DNA of 64,000 nucleotides from Acidobacteriota bacterium. Its GTDB lineage: Bacteria > Acidobacteriota > Terriglobia > Terriglobales > Acidobacteriaceae. The translations under genes were made by a program, and so were the position numbers. The DNA lies in assembly GCA_021779935.1 (NCBI GenBank), contig JAJXZT010000049.1, positions 1 to 64,000 of the forward strand, in the 5' to 3' direction. Every line of letters begins with the position of its first letter. Position 1 is the first letter of the stretch. This document shows, piece by piece, positions 53,221-60,984 of the stretch. The notes beneath the pieces are model-generated. The model was given only the letters and a program-made list of their open reading frames with translations. It ran no database searches and had not been told where the DNA came from.

Positions 53221-53934
53221 ATGGCTGCAATTATCCAAGTAGAAAACGTGACCAAGACCTACCGCATCGGCAAGGTGGACGTGCCGGCGGTGCAGGGAGT
53301 GTCGTTCGAAGTCGAGCGCGGAGAGTTTGTCAGCGTGGTCGGTCCCTCCGGCAGCGGAAAATCAACCCTGTTCTACATGCTGGGCGGATTGACCAGGGCG
53401 GACTCAGGCCGCGTCGTGATCGACGGCGAAGACTTCGCGCGTCTCACGGACGCGGAGCGCACGAAGCTGCGCAAAAAGAAGATCGGCTTCGTCTTCCAGA
53501 AGTTCAACCTGCTGCCCACGCTGGACGCGCGATCGAACATCCAGATTGCGCGCGACATCGCGGGCGAACACGCGGATCGCGATCCGGAATATTTCAAGCA
53601 TGTAACGTCGCTGCTGGGCATCGACAAGCGGCTCGATCACCGGCCATCGGAGATGAGCGGCGGCGAGCAGCAGCGCGTGGCGCTGGCGCGGGCATTGATC
53701 AACAAGCCGGCAATTGTGCTGGCCGACGAGCCAACGGGCAATCTTGATACGAAGAATTCGCAGATCGTGCTCTCCATGCTGCGTCGGTCGAACAAGGAAC
53801 TGGGGCAGACGGTGCTGATGATCACGCATAACCCCGAGGCTGCCTCGTTCGGCGACCGTATCCTCCACATCCGCGACGGGCAACTGGTTACTCCGGACGA
53901 AGACCCGCAGTGGAGCCCTCACGTTGCCCGCTAA
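53221..53934 (+). CDS. ABC transporter ATPase, LolD/MacB type
   Basis: 237 residues with Walker A (GPSGSGKST), Q-loop (FVFQKFNLLPTL), ABC signature (MSGGEQQRVALARAL), Walker B (IVLADEPTGNLD) and H-loop (MITHNPEA). The family powers lipoprotein release or efflux with FtsX-type permeases. No permease gene adjoins; the tRNA genes follow. Confidence 0.9.
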   Translation: MAAIIQVENVTKTYRIGKVDVPAVQGVSFEVERGEFVSVVGPSGSGKSTLFYMLGGLTRADSGRVVIDGEDFARLTDAERTKLRKKKIGFVFQKFNLLPTLDARSNIQIARDIAGEHADRDPEYFKHVTSLLGIDKRLDHRPSEMSGGEQQRVALARALINKPAIVLADEPTGNLDTKNSQIVLSMLRRSNKELGQTVLMITHNPEAASFGDRILHIRDGQLVTPDEDPQWSPHVAR

Positions 53935-53963
53935 AACCGGGCATGCGATGCGAGTGGTGCGGT

Positions 53964-53993
53964 TTGACCGTCCGCGAATGGTACGGGTATAAT
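53964..53993 (+). promoter_or_regulatory. Sigma-70-type promoter of tRNA-Gly
   Basis: TTGACC (53964-53969), 18-base spacer, TATAAT (53988-53993), 12 bases before the tRNA 5' end. Confidence 0.8.
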
Positions 53994-54005
53994 TTGACTT
54001 GCAGC

Positions 54006-54080
<75 letters not shown>

Positions 54081-54087
54081 GGAATTG

Positions 54088-54113
54088 AAAGCCCTCGCGA
54101 AATCGAGGGCTTT
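54088..54113 (+). terminator. Terminator after tRNA-Gly
   Basis: 10-base-pair stem AAAGCCCTCG/CGAGGGCTTT with 6-base loop, followed by ACTG. Confidence 0.75.
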
Positions 54114-54259
54114 ACTGTTTCCGCTGCATAGCCATCCTGAAAGTTGTGCTGGTGCAGGGTTGGCGAGTAAGATTTTGATGCTGGCGATGCGGCGCATACA
54201 GCTGCCGGTCACCTGCAAGTCTCCCGTGCTCCCAGCACGGAAAGTTTCATCCCGCAGTC

Positions 54260-54331
<72 letters not shown>

Positions 54332-54348
54332 CCAACCTTTTCAAGCAC

Positions 54349-54530
54349 TTACATAATCCAGCGACGATTACTGGCTGCCGTTTGGCTGCCAATTGAAGGC
54401 GAACTCTTACGTTTTTGACCGTTTTTCGCCTTCGATTCCGCTTTTTTGGGGCTCAATTGCGAGCTCAGCGTCTCGGCAGCGAACTCCGCCGACTCGTCGA
54501 GGACGTGTGCATAGTTGACCTGACCGGCGA
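54349..54530 (-). pseudogene. Possible C-terminal remnant of a site-specific integrase
   Basis: An open frame on the minus strand, cut at its 5' side by the IS remnant, reads VNYAHVLDESAEFAAETLSS and ends with a basic tail (KNGQKRKS). The YAHVLDE-type ending after a missing catalytic region resembles the tails of tyrosine recombinases, and its place directly behind a tRNA 3' end fits. Too short to be certain. Confidence 0.4.
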
Positions 54531-54864
54531 TTTTTGTACCAGCGGATATGAGAGAGAATCTGGTACAGGAGGAGCTGGAAGGTGGCTGGACGGAAGCATA
54601 CAGCGGAGCAAATCATTGCGATTCTGCGGCAGATTGAAGTCTCGATTGGCAACGGAAAGACGAACCCGCAAGCCTGCCGGGAGGCGGGCATCACCGACCA
54701 AACCTCTATCGATGGCGCGTAGAGTACAACACGAAGCGTCCGCACTCGTCGCTGGGCTACCGGCCACCGGCGCCAGAAGCAATCCTGGCAAACACAAAGC
54801 AAGGGCATGGAGAGGTGGAAAACGCAAACGAGGCGTTACACTAACAAACCATCTGGTACAAAAT
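54531..54864 (+). mobile_element. Internally deleted IS3-family remnant
   Basis: Bounded by inverted repeats TTTTTGTACCAG (54531-54542) and CTGGTACAAAAT (54853-54864), 11 of 12 matching. Inside, from GTG 54582, OrfA-like AGRKHTAEQIIAILRQIEV and CREAGITDQT; after a one-base shift the frame reads YRWRVEYNTKRPHSSLGYRP to a stop at 54842-54844, the C-terminus of an IS3 OrfB. The DDE core is missing, apparently by deletion between similar W-R-x-E-Y coding sequences. Confidence 0.75.
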
Positions 54865-55031
54865 ATAGGGCAGGCCATTTGTGTATTCTGCTCGTATGGA
54901 TCGATAAAGTGTCCCCCAGTCCAAGCTAGCGGCCAGTGTTGTTAACTTTTCGTGTAGAAAACTAAATTGTGCCATCCAGAACGCGAAATGCTCCGAAATG
55001 AATCCCGTGAGCGCATTGGCGAAAGACACTA
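54865..55031. other. Sequence between IS remnant and the arsenic genes
   Basis: Holds a GGGGGACACTTTATCGA-type sequence (minus strand, about 54903-54922) reminiscent of IS ends. A 62-codon frame on the minus strand runs into the IS end and has no domain. Not called as a gene. Confidence 0.4.
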
Positions 55032-55244
55032 TTAATCGAAAATAGCATCCTTTTCCTTGTGCACCGGCTCTACAAACAAGTGCTCCCGCACACCTCGCGA
55101 ATATTCCTGAACAACGGTCGCCGCCTCGCGTTTGTGATGGAAGTTGTAAGCTTCATCTTTATCATCCGCTCATTGTGAGGGATATTCGGGACGAAGCAGA
55201 TAACCGCAAGCGTCGCAGTGAACGATCCAACGAGTCACCAACAT
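55032..55244 (-). CDS. Small zinc-ribbon-like gene with in-frame TGA, behind arsC
   Basis: Starts 20 bases after the arsC stop with GAGGAGG just before ATG 55244. Reads TRWIVHCDACGYLLRPEYPSQ (as pieces HCDACGYLL, RPEYPSQ), then TGA at 55172-55170, then continues in the same frame with gene-like sequence (DDKDEAYNFHHKREAATVV; VREHLFVEPVHKEKD) to TAA. The TGA could be selenocysteine (tRNA-Sec is present), a nonsense mutation, or a true stop of a 24-residue peptide. A weak stem-loop (GATGAAG/CTTCCATC) lies 12 bases after the TGA. Confidence 0.45.
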
Positions 55245-55264
55245 AAGCCCTCCTCGATCGGGAT

Positions 55265-55699
55265 TCACGCTCGGTGCCCAAGTGCTGATCCCTGAATGAA
55301 AGCGTCGTCAATTTGGGCGATGATCTGATCGCGTACTTCCCTGAAAGCCTGGAGTTTCTTGTCGCGGCTACCTTGAACTGCGGCGGGATCTTCGAAACTC
55401 CAGTGCAGAAACTTCCATGTCCCCGGAAAAATTGGGCAGCGCTCTTTGGCGTTGTCACACACCGTTACAACGTAAGGGATGTGCTGACCCAAAAGACTAG
55501 CCACGTCTTTCGAGTGCTGCTTCGAGATGTCAATACCGATTTCTTTCATGACTTCGACGGCAAGCGGATTCAGCCTCTTCAGCTCAATGCCAGCACTCAT
55601 CGCGGTGAACTTGTCGGACGCAATGTGGCGCAGGTAACCTTCTGCCATTTGGCTGCGAGCCGAATTCCCAGTGCAGAGAAACAGGACCTTGGGTTTCAT
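55265..55699 (-). CDS. arsC: Arsenate reductase, low-Mr phosphatase type
   Basis: About 144 residues from ATG 55699 (GGAAGG upstream; ATG 55714 possible). P-loop nucleophile motif [16 protein letters not shown], thiol relay Cys in TVCDNAKERCPIFPG, and the SFEDPAA acid loop of thioredoxin-coupled ArsC. Reduces arsenate to arsenite. Divergent from arsR across a shared operator. Confidence 0.92.
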   Translation of the reverse strand: MKPKVLFLCTGNSARSQMAEGYLRHIASDKFTAMSAGIELKRLNPLAVEVMKEIGIDISKQHSKDVASLLGQHIPYVVTVCDNAKERCPIFPGTWKFLHWSFEDPAAVQGSRDKKLQAFREVRDQIIAQIDDAFIQGSALGHRA

Positions 55700-55758
55700 T
55701 GGGGAGCCTTCCATAAATCACATCGCAATGTGTTTTTCGTCACAGTAATGATTCGATC

Positions 55759-55776
55759 ATACACGTATAAGTGTAT
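55759..55776. promoter_or_regulatory. ArsR operator in the divergent arsC/arsR promoter
   Basis: Perfect dyad ATACAC-GTATAA-GTGTAT, with the overlapping TATACGTATA sequence just downstream, 46 bases before the arsR start; typical of SmtB/ArsR boxes. Confidence 0.75.
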
Positions 55777-55821
55777 ACGTATATATTGAATTCTGGTAGG
55801 GTTAAGCCGTGGAGGCACCGC

Positions 55822-56223
55822 ATGAGGGAGTTGGAACAGTTGTTTAAGGGACTTGCCGATCAGACCCGGCTTCGCATCCTCAATCTGCTGCTGCACGGAG
55901 AGTTATGTGTCTGCGACATCCAGTATGTTTTGGAATCCTCGCAGCCCAACATTTCCCGCCACCTGACCTATTTGAAGAACTCCAGACTGGTTCTTGATCG
56001 TCGCGAAGGAGCGCGGATCTACTACCGGCTTGCGCAGCCGAAAGAGGGAGTACACAAACCGCTCTTTGTGTTTCTTCGGGAAGCGTTCCAATCGTCCGAA
56101 GCCATGGACGAGGATTCGCGCAAACTGAAGAGTGCCGTTGAAACCGGCACCTGCACCGTCAGCGAGTGGAAGCCGTTCTCCGCTCTGGTTCCGTCACGCG
56201 CCGTGAGTGGCCGAAGAGGGTAA
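55822..56223 (+). CDS. arsR: ArsR-family arsenite-responsive repressor
   Basis: 133 residues from ATG 55822 (GGAGG at 6-base spacing). Winged helix with metal motif ELCVCDIQ in the recognition-helix region and [18 protein letters not shown]. The CVC pair is the classical As(III) site. Controls the divergent arsC and its own operon through the dyad at 55759-55776. Confidence 0.92.
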   Translation: MRELEQLFKGLADQTRLRILNLLLHGELCVCDIQYVLESSQPNISRHLTYLKNSRLVLDRREGARIYYRLAQPKEGVHKPLFVFLREAFQSSEAMDEDSRKLKSAVETGTCTVSEWKPFSALVPSRAVSGRRG

Positions 56224-56233
56224 AGGAAATCGA

Positions 56234-57334
56234 ATGACGAGCAAGGTTACATCACGCCTTGGCATTTTGGACCGTTATCTGACGGTCTGGATATTTGCTG
56301 CAATGATTCTGGGTGTCGTTACCGGTTGGCTCCTCCCGGGCACCGTTCCTTTTCTCGACAGGTTCAGCGTGGGGACCACGTCGATCCCGATTGCGGTCGG
56401 CCTGATCGTCATGATGTATCCGCCGTTTACCAAGGTACGCTATGAGGAATTGCACGAGGTCTTCCGCAACAAGAAGATCCTTACGCTGTCGCTGATCCAG
56501 AACTGGATTATCGGACCTGCTCTGATGTTCGTTCTGGCCATCGTCTTTCTGCGCGGCTATCCGGAGTACATGGCCGGGCTCATCATGATTGGACTCGCGC
56601 GCTGCATCGCCATGGTGATTGTGTGGAATGAACTGGCCAAGGGCGACACCGAGTATGCCGCGGGCCTGGTGGCATTCAATTCCATATTCCAGGTTTTGTT
56701 CTATTCCGTTTACGCATGGGTGTTCATCACCGTGCTGCCGCCGCTGTTTGGATTGCACGGAACGGTGGTCAACATTTCGATTGGTGAAATTGCCGAGAGC
56801 GTATTTATCTATCTCGGTATTCCATTCCTGGCGGGCTTCCTGACGCGCACCGTTCTGGTTCGAGCGAAAGGACGCGACTGGTACGAGAGCAAGTTCGTTC
56901 CGCGTGTTAGCCCTTTGACCTTGATTGCATTGTTGTTCACGATCGTCATCATGTTTTCGCTGAAGGGCGAATACATCGTTCGCCTTCCGCTGGATGTTGT
57001 GCGAATCGCCATTCCGCTGTTGATCTACTTTGTCCTGATGTTCCTGGTGTCGTTCTACATGGGGCACAAGCTGGGAGCCGACTACTCGAAGACCGCGACG
57101 CTGTCCTTCACGGCGGCTTCGAACAACTTCGAGCTGGCGATCGCGGTTGCGGTCGCGGTATTTGGAATCAACTCGGGCGCGGCGTTCGCGGCGGTGATTG
57201 GCCCGCTGGTTGAGGTGCCAGTCATGATTGCGCTGGTAAACGTGTCGTTGTATTTCCAGCGGCGCTATTACGGTGCCGCAGTGAATGGCGAACCTGTTGT
57301 GGCTGCTGCTTCGGCGAGGAAAAACGGGCGATGA
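56234..57334 (+). CDS. acr3: ACR3-family arsenite efflux permease
   Basis: About 366 residues from ATG 56234 (AAAGGA at 6-base spacing), ten predicted transmembrane helices. The ACR3 signature with the essential cysteine is present ([19 protein letters not shown]), and [21 protein letters not shown] near the C-terminus. Exports arsenite by proton antiport. Overlaps arsR by no bases (10-base gap) and arsC2 by ATGA. Confidence 0.95.
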   Translation: MTSKVTSRLGILDRYLTVWIFAAMILGVVTGWLLPGTVPFLDRFSVGTTSIPIAVGLIVMMYPPFTKVRYEELHEVFRNKKILTLSLIQNWIIGPALMFVLAIVFLRGYPEYMAGLIMIGLARCIAMVIVWNELAKGDTEYAAGLVAFNSIFQVLFYSVYAWVFITVLPPLFGLHGTVVNISIGEIAESVFIYLGIPFLAGFLTRTVLVRAKGRDWYESKFVPRVSPLTLIALLFTIVIMFSLKGEYIVRLPLDVVRIAIPLLIYFVLMFLVSFYMGHKLGADYSKTATLSFTAASNNFELAIAVAVAVFGINSGAAFAAVIGPLVEVPVMIALVNVSLYFQRRYYGAAVNGEPVVAAASARKNGR

Positions 57335-57744
57335 ACAAGATACATGTATTGATTCTCTGCACCGGTAATTCTGCCCGAAGCCAGATGGCGGAAGGATTGT
57401 TGCGCCACCTCGCGGGCGACCAGTTCGACGTGTTCAGCGCTGGCACCAAGCCGGCCGGGCTCAATCCAAATGCGGTGAAGGCGATGTCAGAAATCGGCAT
57501 CGACATCGCGGGCCATCGTTCGAAGTCCGTAGACGAGTTCGCCGGACAGGAGTTCGACTACGTCATCACTGTTTGCGATAACGCGCGGGAAGCGTGCCCA
57601 TATTTTCCCGGCGGTGGAAAACGGATTCATCACAGCTTCGAAGACCCCGCGGCCGCACCTGAGGACAAGCAGACAGATGTCTTCCGGCGCGTACGCGACG
57701 AGATCAAAGACTGGCTCGAAGAATTCATTCGTAATGGAAGCTAA
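57331..57744 (+). CDS. arsC: Second arsenate reductase, low-Mr phosphatase type
   Basis: 137 residues; ATGA overlap with acr3. [32 protein letters not shown] and [14 protein letters not shown]. Clearly paralogous to the leftward arsC at 55265-55699 but not recent. Gives coupled arsenate reduction and export. Confidence 0.93.
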   Translation: MNKIHVLILCTGNSARSQMAEGLLRHLAGDQFDVFSAGTKPAGLNPNAVKAMSEIGIDIAGHRSKSVDEFAGQEFDYVITVCDNAREACPYFPGGGKRIHHSFEDPAAAPEDKQTDVFRRVRDEIKDWLEEFIRNGS

Positions 57745-57794
57745 TTGACCAATCGTTGCAAAACGGGAATGGGCTGTCGAAAACACTTGGCGAC

Positions 57795-57810
57795 TTGGCC
57801 ATATAGCCAA
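57795..57810. promoter_or_regulatory. Operator-like dyad before the second arsR
   Basis: Perfect TTGGC-CATATA-GCCAA, 14 bases before the ATG, differing from the first ars operator; probably bound by the regulator encoded next. Confidence 0.6.
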
Positions 57811-57823
57811 TAGAGTGCAAAGT

Positions 57824-58117
57824 ATGACGCGTCGTGACATTTTCGCAAAACAGGCACGGGTGCTCAAAGCACTCGCAAATGAATCCCGGCTGATGATCGT
57901 CGATCGTCTCAATCGCGGCGAGTGCACGGTAGGAGAACTTACCGAGCTTGTCGGGAGCGACGCTTCCACCGTGTCGAAGCATCTGGCGCTGCTCCGGGCG
58001 CACGGCATTGTCGAGGACCGGCGCCAGGGAAATCTTGTGTATTACCGGCTGCTGACGCCATGCGTCTGCAACTTCTTCACCTGCGCCACGCAGGTACTTA
58101 AGGAAAGATCGAGGTAA
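57824..58117 (+). CDS. Second ArsR/SmtB-family regulator
   Basis: 97 residues from ATG 57824. Winged helix (LKALANESRLMIVDRLNRGE; DASTVSKHLALLRAHGIV) without the CVC of classical ArsR in the DNA-binding helix, but with a C-terminal Cys cluster (CVCNFFTC). So it may respond to a different ligand than the first ArsR. It heads the run of lipoyl/DGC genes. Confidence 0.88.
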   Translation: MTRRDIFAKQARVLKALANESRLMIVDRLNRGECTVGELTELVGSDASTVSKHLALLRAHGIVEDRRQGNLVYYRLLTPCVCNFFTCATQVLKERSR

Positions 58118-58119
58118 TC

Positions 58120-58365
58120 ATGAAAATTCAGATATTAGGTACAGGCTGTTCTCGCTGCAATGTTCTCACGGCCAACGCAGAAAAGGCCGTTCAGGCTCTC
58201 GGGCTTCAGGCGGAAGTCGAAAAGGTGACCGAGATCAGAGACATCATGAAATTCCAGATCCTGATGACCCCCGGCCTGGTGATTGACGGGAAGGTCAAGG
58301 CTGCGGGCCGCGTACCCTCGCCTGAAGAGATCAAGCAAATGCTGGTGGAAGCTGGAGGCAACTAA
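58120..58365 (+). CDS. Small thioredoxin/glutaredoxin-like protein (CxxC), ArsE-like candidate
   Basis: 81 residues: KIQILGTGCSRC with CxxC (C10, C13), then a thioredoxin-like strand-helix pattern and MTPGLVIDGKVKAAGRVPS. Matches the small 'redox-active disulfide protein' family seen in ars clusters. With the ArsF- and ArsG-like genes downstream it could be the ArsE component. Reducing partner unknown. Confidence 0.75.
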   Translation: MKIQILGTGCSRCNVLTANAEKAVQALGLQAEVEKVTEIRDIMKFQILMTPGLVIDGKVKAAGRVPSPEEIKQMLVEAGGN

Positions 58366-58743
58366 ATGGCCGAGCAACGTCCTGGCTTGGTGATGTGTGT
58401 GTGCACCGGCAAGTGCCCTGGATTTTCCCAGATGGACATTTGGGATTTCATCAACCGGGCGCGCGTGGAATTGCCGGTGGAGTTTGGCGTGATCCATCCG
58501 CAACTGTGCGAGCAGGACGGTGATCGTTTTCTGGCTGACTTCCTCGAAGCGAAGCGGCCGCTGGTGATCGCGGCCTGTGCGCCGAACATGCAATACAAGA
58601 TGTTCCGCGATGCTTTCGCCGAAAAAGGGATGGACGTGAAGCGGGACATGACTCCGCTGGACATTCGCGACATGTCGACCGACGCGGCTGTTGAGAAGGT
58701 TGCTTCTGCCCTCCGGCAGATGGGAGTCAAGGAAGATGTCTGA
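58366..58743 (+). CDS. Stand-alone HdrA N-terminal-like domain protein
   Basis: 125 residues; GGAGG before ATG, which directly abuts the previous stop. LVMCVCTGKCPGF (C11, C13, C17), then VIHPQLCEQDG (C48) and LVIAACAPNMQYKMFRDAF (C71), matching the N-terminal domain of heterodisulfide reductase HdrA (…VVAACSPRMHEPTF…). It lacks the flavin and ferredoxin domains of HdrA; a ferredoxin is encoded next with an 8-base overlap. A redox module for a disulfide substrate is likely. Confidence 0.7.
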   Translation: MAEQRPGLVMCVCTGKCPGFSQMDIWDFINRARVELPVEFGVIHPQLCEQDGDRFLADFLEAKRPLVIAACAPNMQYKMFRDAFAEKGMDVKRDMTPLDIRDMSTDAAVEKVASALRQMGVKEDV

Positions 58744-59023
58744 CACGACTTTTATGGGAGTTCCGCGAGACAAAATCCCATGGTTCCCGACGATCGATTA
58801 CGACAAGTGCAACTTCTGCATGGAGTGCGATACGTTCTGCCCACATTGTGTTTTTGAGCGGCGCGACGGCGACCGCAAGCTGGTGGTCGCTAACCCCAAC
58901 AATTGCGTCGTCTTTTGCCGTGCATGTTCGAAGACCTGCGGCCCGGATGCGCTCTCGTTTCCTGACAAGCCGGAGATCATTGCACTCATCAAGCAAGTCC
59001 GCGAGCAGGAGAGTGCGAAATGA
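58736..59023 (+). CDS. 2x[4Fe-4S] ferredoxin-like protein
   Basis: 95 residues. Cluster motifs CNFCMECDTFCPHC and CVVFCRACSKTCG; the second has CX3CX2CX3C spacing. Overlaps the HdrA-N-like gene by 8 bases and the DGC-H fusion by ATGA. It probably passes electrons to the HdrA-N-like partner. Confidence 0.85.
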   Translation: MSDTTFMGVPRDKIPWFPTIDYDKCNFCMECDTFCPHCVFERRDGDRKLVVANPNNCVVFCRACSKTCGPDALSFPDKPEIIALIKQVREQESAK

Positions 59024-59865
59024 AGCACGCGATCCTCTCCTGCAATGGCCTGGATAAACCCGAGGGATCAGTGGCTCGCGAGGTGGCGATACGGGCGTCC
59101 GGTGCTGCCGGGAGCGAAATCATCTGTCCCGTGCTGCTGAACCGGGCGCCCGCGCGCTACAAGAAGGTGCTCGGTGAAAGCTCGTTGATTGTCGTCGATG
59201 GCTGTTCGACGCGGTGTGCCACAAGGCTTGCCGCCAGTGTGGGCGCGAGAGTGGAACGCAAGCTCCTGGTTTCCGATGCCATCAAGGCCTCTGGCCATCC
59301 ATTGGAATCCACGCTTACTCTTAGCGCGGACGGGATTGCCCTGGCCCAGACGATTGTCGACGGACTATTACGCGACCTGAACGCGCCTGCGCCAGCGGCC
59401 CAACCGATGGATACGTTTGAAGCGCCAACCGAGTACCTGGTGGTCATTCATGACAAGTTTGAATTCCGCATTCCCGTCGTGGACTACCTGTTCAATGAGA
59501 ACGATGTCTGGGTGCGCGCGTCGGACGGCGTGGCCCGCGTTGGCATCTCCGACTACATGCAGCAGAAGCTTACGGACATTAGTTTTTTCGACCAGCCCAA
59601 GATAGGCGGGACGGTTGAGCAGTTTGGGGAGCTCGGCAGTCTGGAGTCCACCAAAGCCGTGTTCGAGATTATTTCGCCGGTGAGCGGCACGATTACCGCC
59701 GTCAATCCCGCGGCAATCGCGAACCCCGGATTCATTAATGAAGACCCGTATGGCGGCGGATGGCTGGTCGAGATGCGGTTAACCAATTGGCAGGAAGATC
59801 TGGAATTGCTGATCGATCCAGCGGCGTATGCAGAGACCGTGAAGCGCAAAGCTGCGGAGGAGTGA
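59020..59865 (+). CDS. Fusion of DGC zinc-binding domain and lipoyl H-protein (GcvH-like)
   Basis: 281 residues. Residues about 1-125 are a DGC domain (AILSCNG; VVDGCSTRCATRLA, D60-G61-C62...C66). Residues about 150-275 are an H-protein fold: DVWVRASDGVARVGISDYMQ, GELGSLESTKAVFEI with lipoyl Lys212 in the canonical position, SPVSGTITAVN, EDPYGGGWLVEM. No P, T or L protein of glycine cleavage is near, and a lipoate-protein ligase gene ends the cluster, so this is a dedicated lipoyl protein. Dihydrolipoyl is a strong arsenite ligand. I know of no described family with this fusion. Confidence 0.85.
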   Translation: MKHAILSCNGLDKPEGSVAREVAIRASGAAGSEIICPVLLNRAPARYKKVLGESSLIVVDGCSTRCATRLAASVGARVERKLLVSDAIKASGHPLESTLTLSADGIALAQTIVDGLLRDLNAPAPAAQPMDTFEAPTEYLVVIHDKFEFRIPVVDYLFNENDVWVRASDGVARVGISDYMQQKLTDISFFDQPKIGGTVEQFGELGSLESTKAVFEIISPVSGTITAVNPAAIANPGFINEDPYGGGWLVEMRLTNWQEDLELLIDPAAYAETVKRKAAEE

Positions 59866-59872
59866 GAGTCGG

Positions 59873-60301
59873 ATGAGAAGCGAACGCAAAGAGAATCCAG
59901 TTCTGGTCGTCCCGTGCAGCGGGATGGGCAAGGTGCATGGCCTGATCAGCCGGGAAGCTGCATATCTGGTGACGGATGAACTGGCCCCGGGAAAGACGGA
60001 CACCCTGTGTTTAGCGCTCCTGGTGATGGGCGACGCAGAGGCGGTCGACGCCGTAAGAAGCCATGACTGCATCACCATCGATGGCTGCGCCAAGTCGTGC
60101 GCGCAGAAAAACGTGGAGATGGCTGGCGGGCGCGTGGCCAAGGCCCTCCAGGTGGCGGATGCGTTCCGTAATTACCGCGGAGCGAAACCCGGCAACGCAA
60201 CCACTTTAACGGACGAAGGCTGGGCTATCACGCGTGACATTGCTCAAGATGTGGCGCGCGAATCGGAACGCTTGTGCGCCAGCGAGGAGGTGGCCCGATG
60301 A
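59873..60301 (+). CDS. DGC domain putative zinc-binding protein
   Basis: 142 residues. VVPCSGMGKVHGLISREAAY at the N-terminus and TIDGCAKSCAQKNVEMAGG carry the DGC signature of 'putative zinc-binding proteins' (PF08859). Closest relatives in the window are the N-terminal half of the preceding fusion and the next gene. Function of the family is unknown; its cysteines suit metal, metalloid or sulfur binding. Confidence 0.8.
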   Translation: MRSERKENPVLVVPCSGMGKVHGLISREAAYLVTDELAPGKTDTLCLALLVMGDAEAVDAVRSHDCITIDGCAKSCAQKNVEMAGGRVAKALQVADAFRNYRGAKPGNATTLTDEGWAITRDIAQDVARESERLCASEEVAR

Positions 60302-60984
60302 GCGCGGAAATCACGAAGGTCGGCATTATCTCGTGCAGCGGCGAAGCGATCGCGGAAGGAACGATCTCGCGGCTGGCAACCCGCCGGGTGCTGGAGCTGC
60401 TTCGCCCGGATGTGACCGTAACGCTTTGTCTGCCGTTGTTCCTGGCGGGCAATGACGCGGAGAGGAATTTCGCGCGGACCCATCCGACCATCACGATTGA
60501 TGGCTGCCCGAAGCAGTGCGCCAAGTGGGGAACGGAGCAACACAGCGGCCCGGTCAATGCCGCGCTGGTCGTGTCGGACATTCTGGGAACCGAGGGCGCT
60601 GCCTGTCATCGTTCCGCCCGCGATGCTTCACAGGTAGATAAAGAAGCTGTCTGGGCTGTCGCCGAGAGCATTGCCGCCGAAGTGAATAACGTTCTCGCTG
60701 AAGCGACTCCCGTCGATGCTGCAGAAGCCGGCGCAGGGCACTGTGCCTGTTCGAGTCCGTTGCCTGGCGGAAAACTCAATATCAAGGGAAAGTCGATCAA
60801 CATTCCTGGTCTGCCACTGATCCTCGAACAGTGTGCAGAGCGTGGCATCTCATCCGATGGCACGGCATTGCTTGACGTTGTGAAGATCTATCACGCGGTT
60901 GATCCCGAGGATGAGGCGGAATACAAAATCGCGCTGATGCAAGCCTATCAAGCATTCAGGAGCGGCCTTAGGCCGGCGAAATAA
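60298..60984 (+). CDS. DGC domain protein with extra C-terminal domain
   Basis: 228 residues from ATG 60298 (ATGA overlap). IISCSGEAIAEGTISRLA and TIDGCPKQCAKWG form the DGC part; a linker with CACSS follows, then a C-terminal domain (GKSINIPGLPLILEQCAERG; DDVKIYHAV-type LLDVVKIYHAVDPED) that I cannot name. Third DGC paralogue in a row. Overlaps the ligase gene by one base (TAATG). Confidence 0.78.
   Translation: MSAEITKVGIISCSGEAIAEGTISRLATRRVLELLRPDVTVTLCLPLFLAGNDAERNFARTHPTITIDGCPKQCAKWGTEQHSGPVNAALVVSDILGTEGAACHRSARDASQVDKEAVWAVAESIAAEVNNVLAEATPVDAAEAGAGHCACSSPLPGGKLNIKGKSINIPGLPLILEQCAERGISSDGTALLDVVKIYHAVDPEDEAEYKIALMQAYQAFRSGLRPAK

Noticed and set aside
54841-55029. 62-codon minus-strand frame next to the IS remnant
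   Set aside because: Its 3' part is the IS inverted repeat and it shows no domain.
55170-55172. Firm call of a selenoprotein at this TGA
   Set aside because: The following stem-loop lacks the expected apical G and homologues cannot be checked; kept only as a finding.
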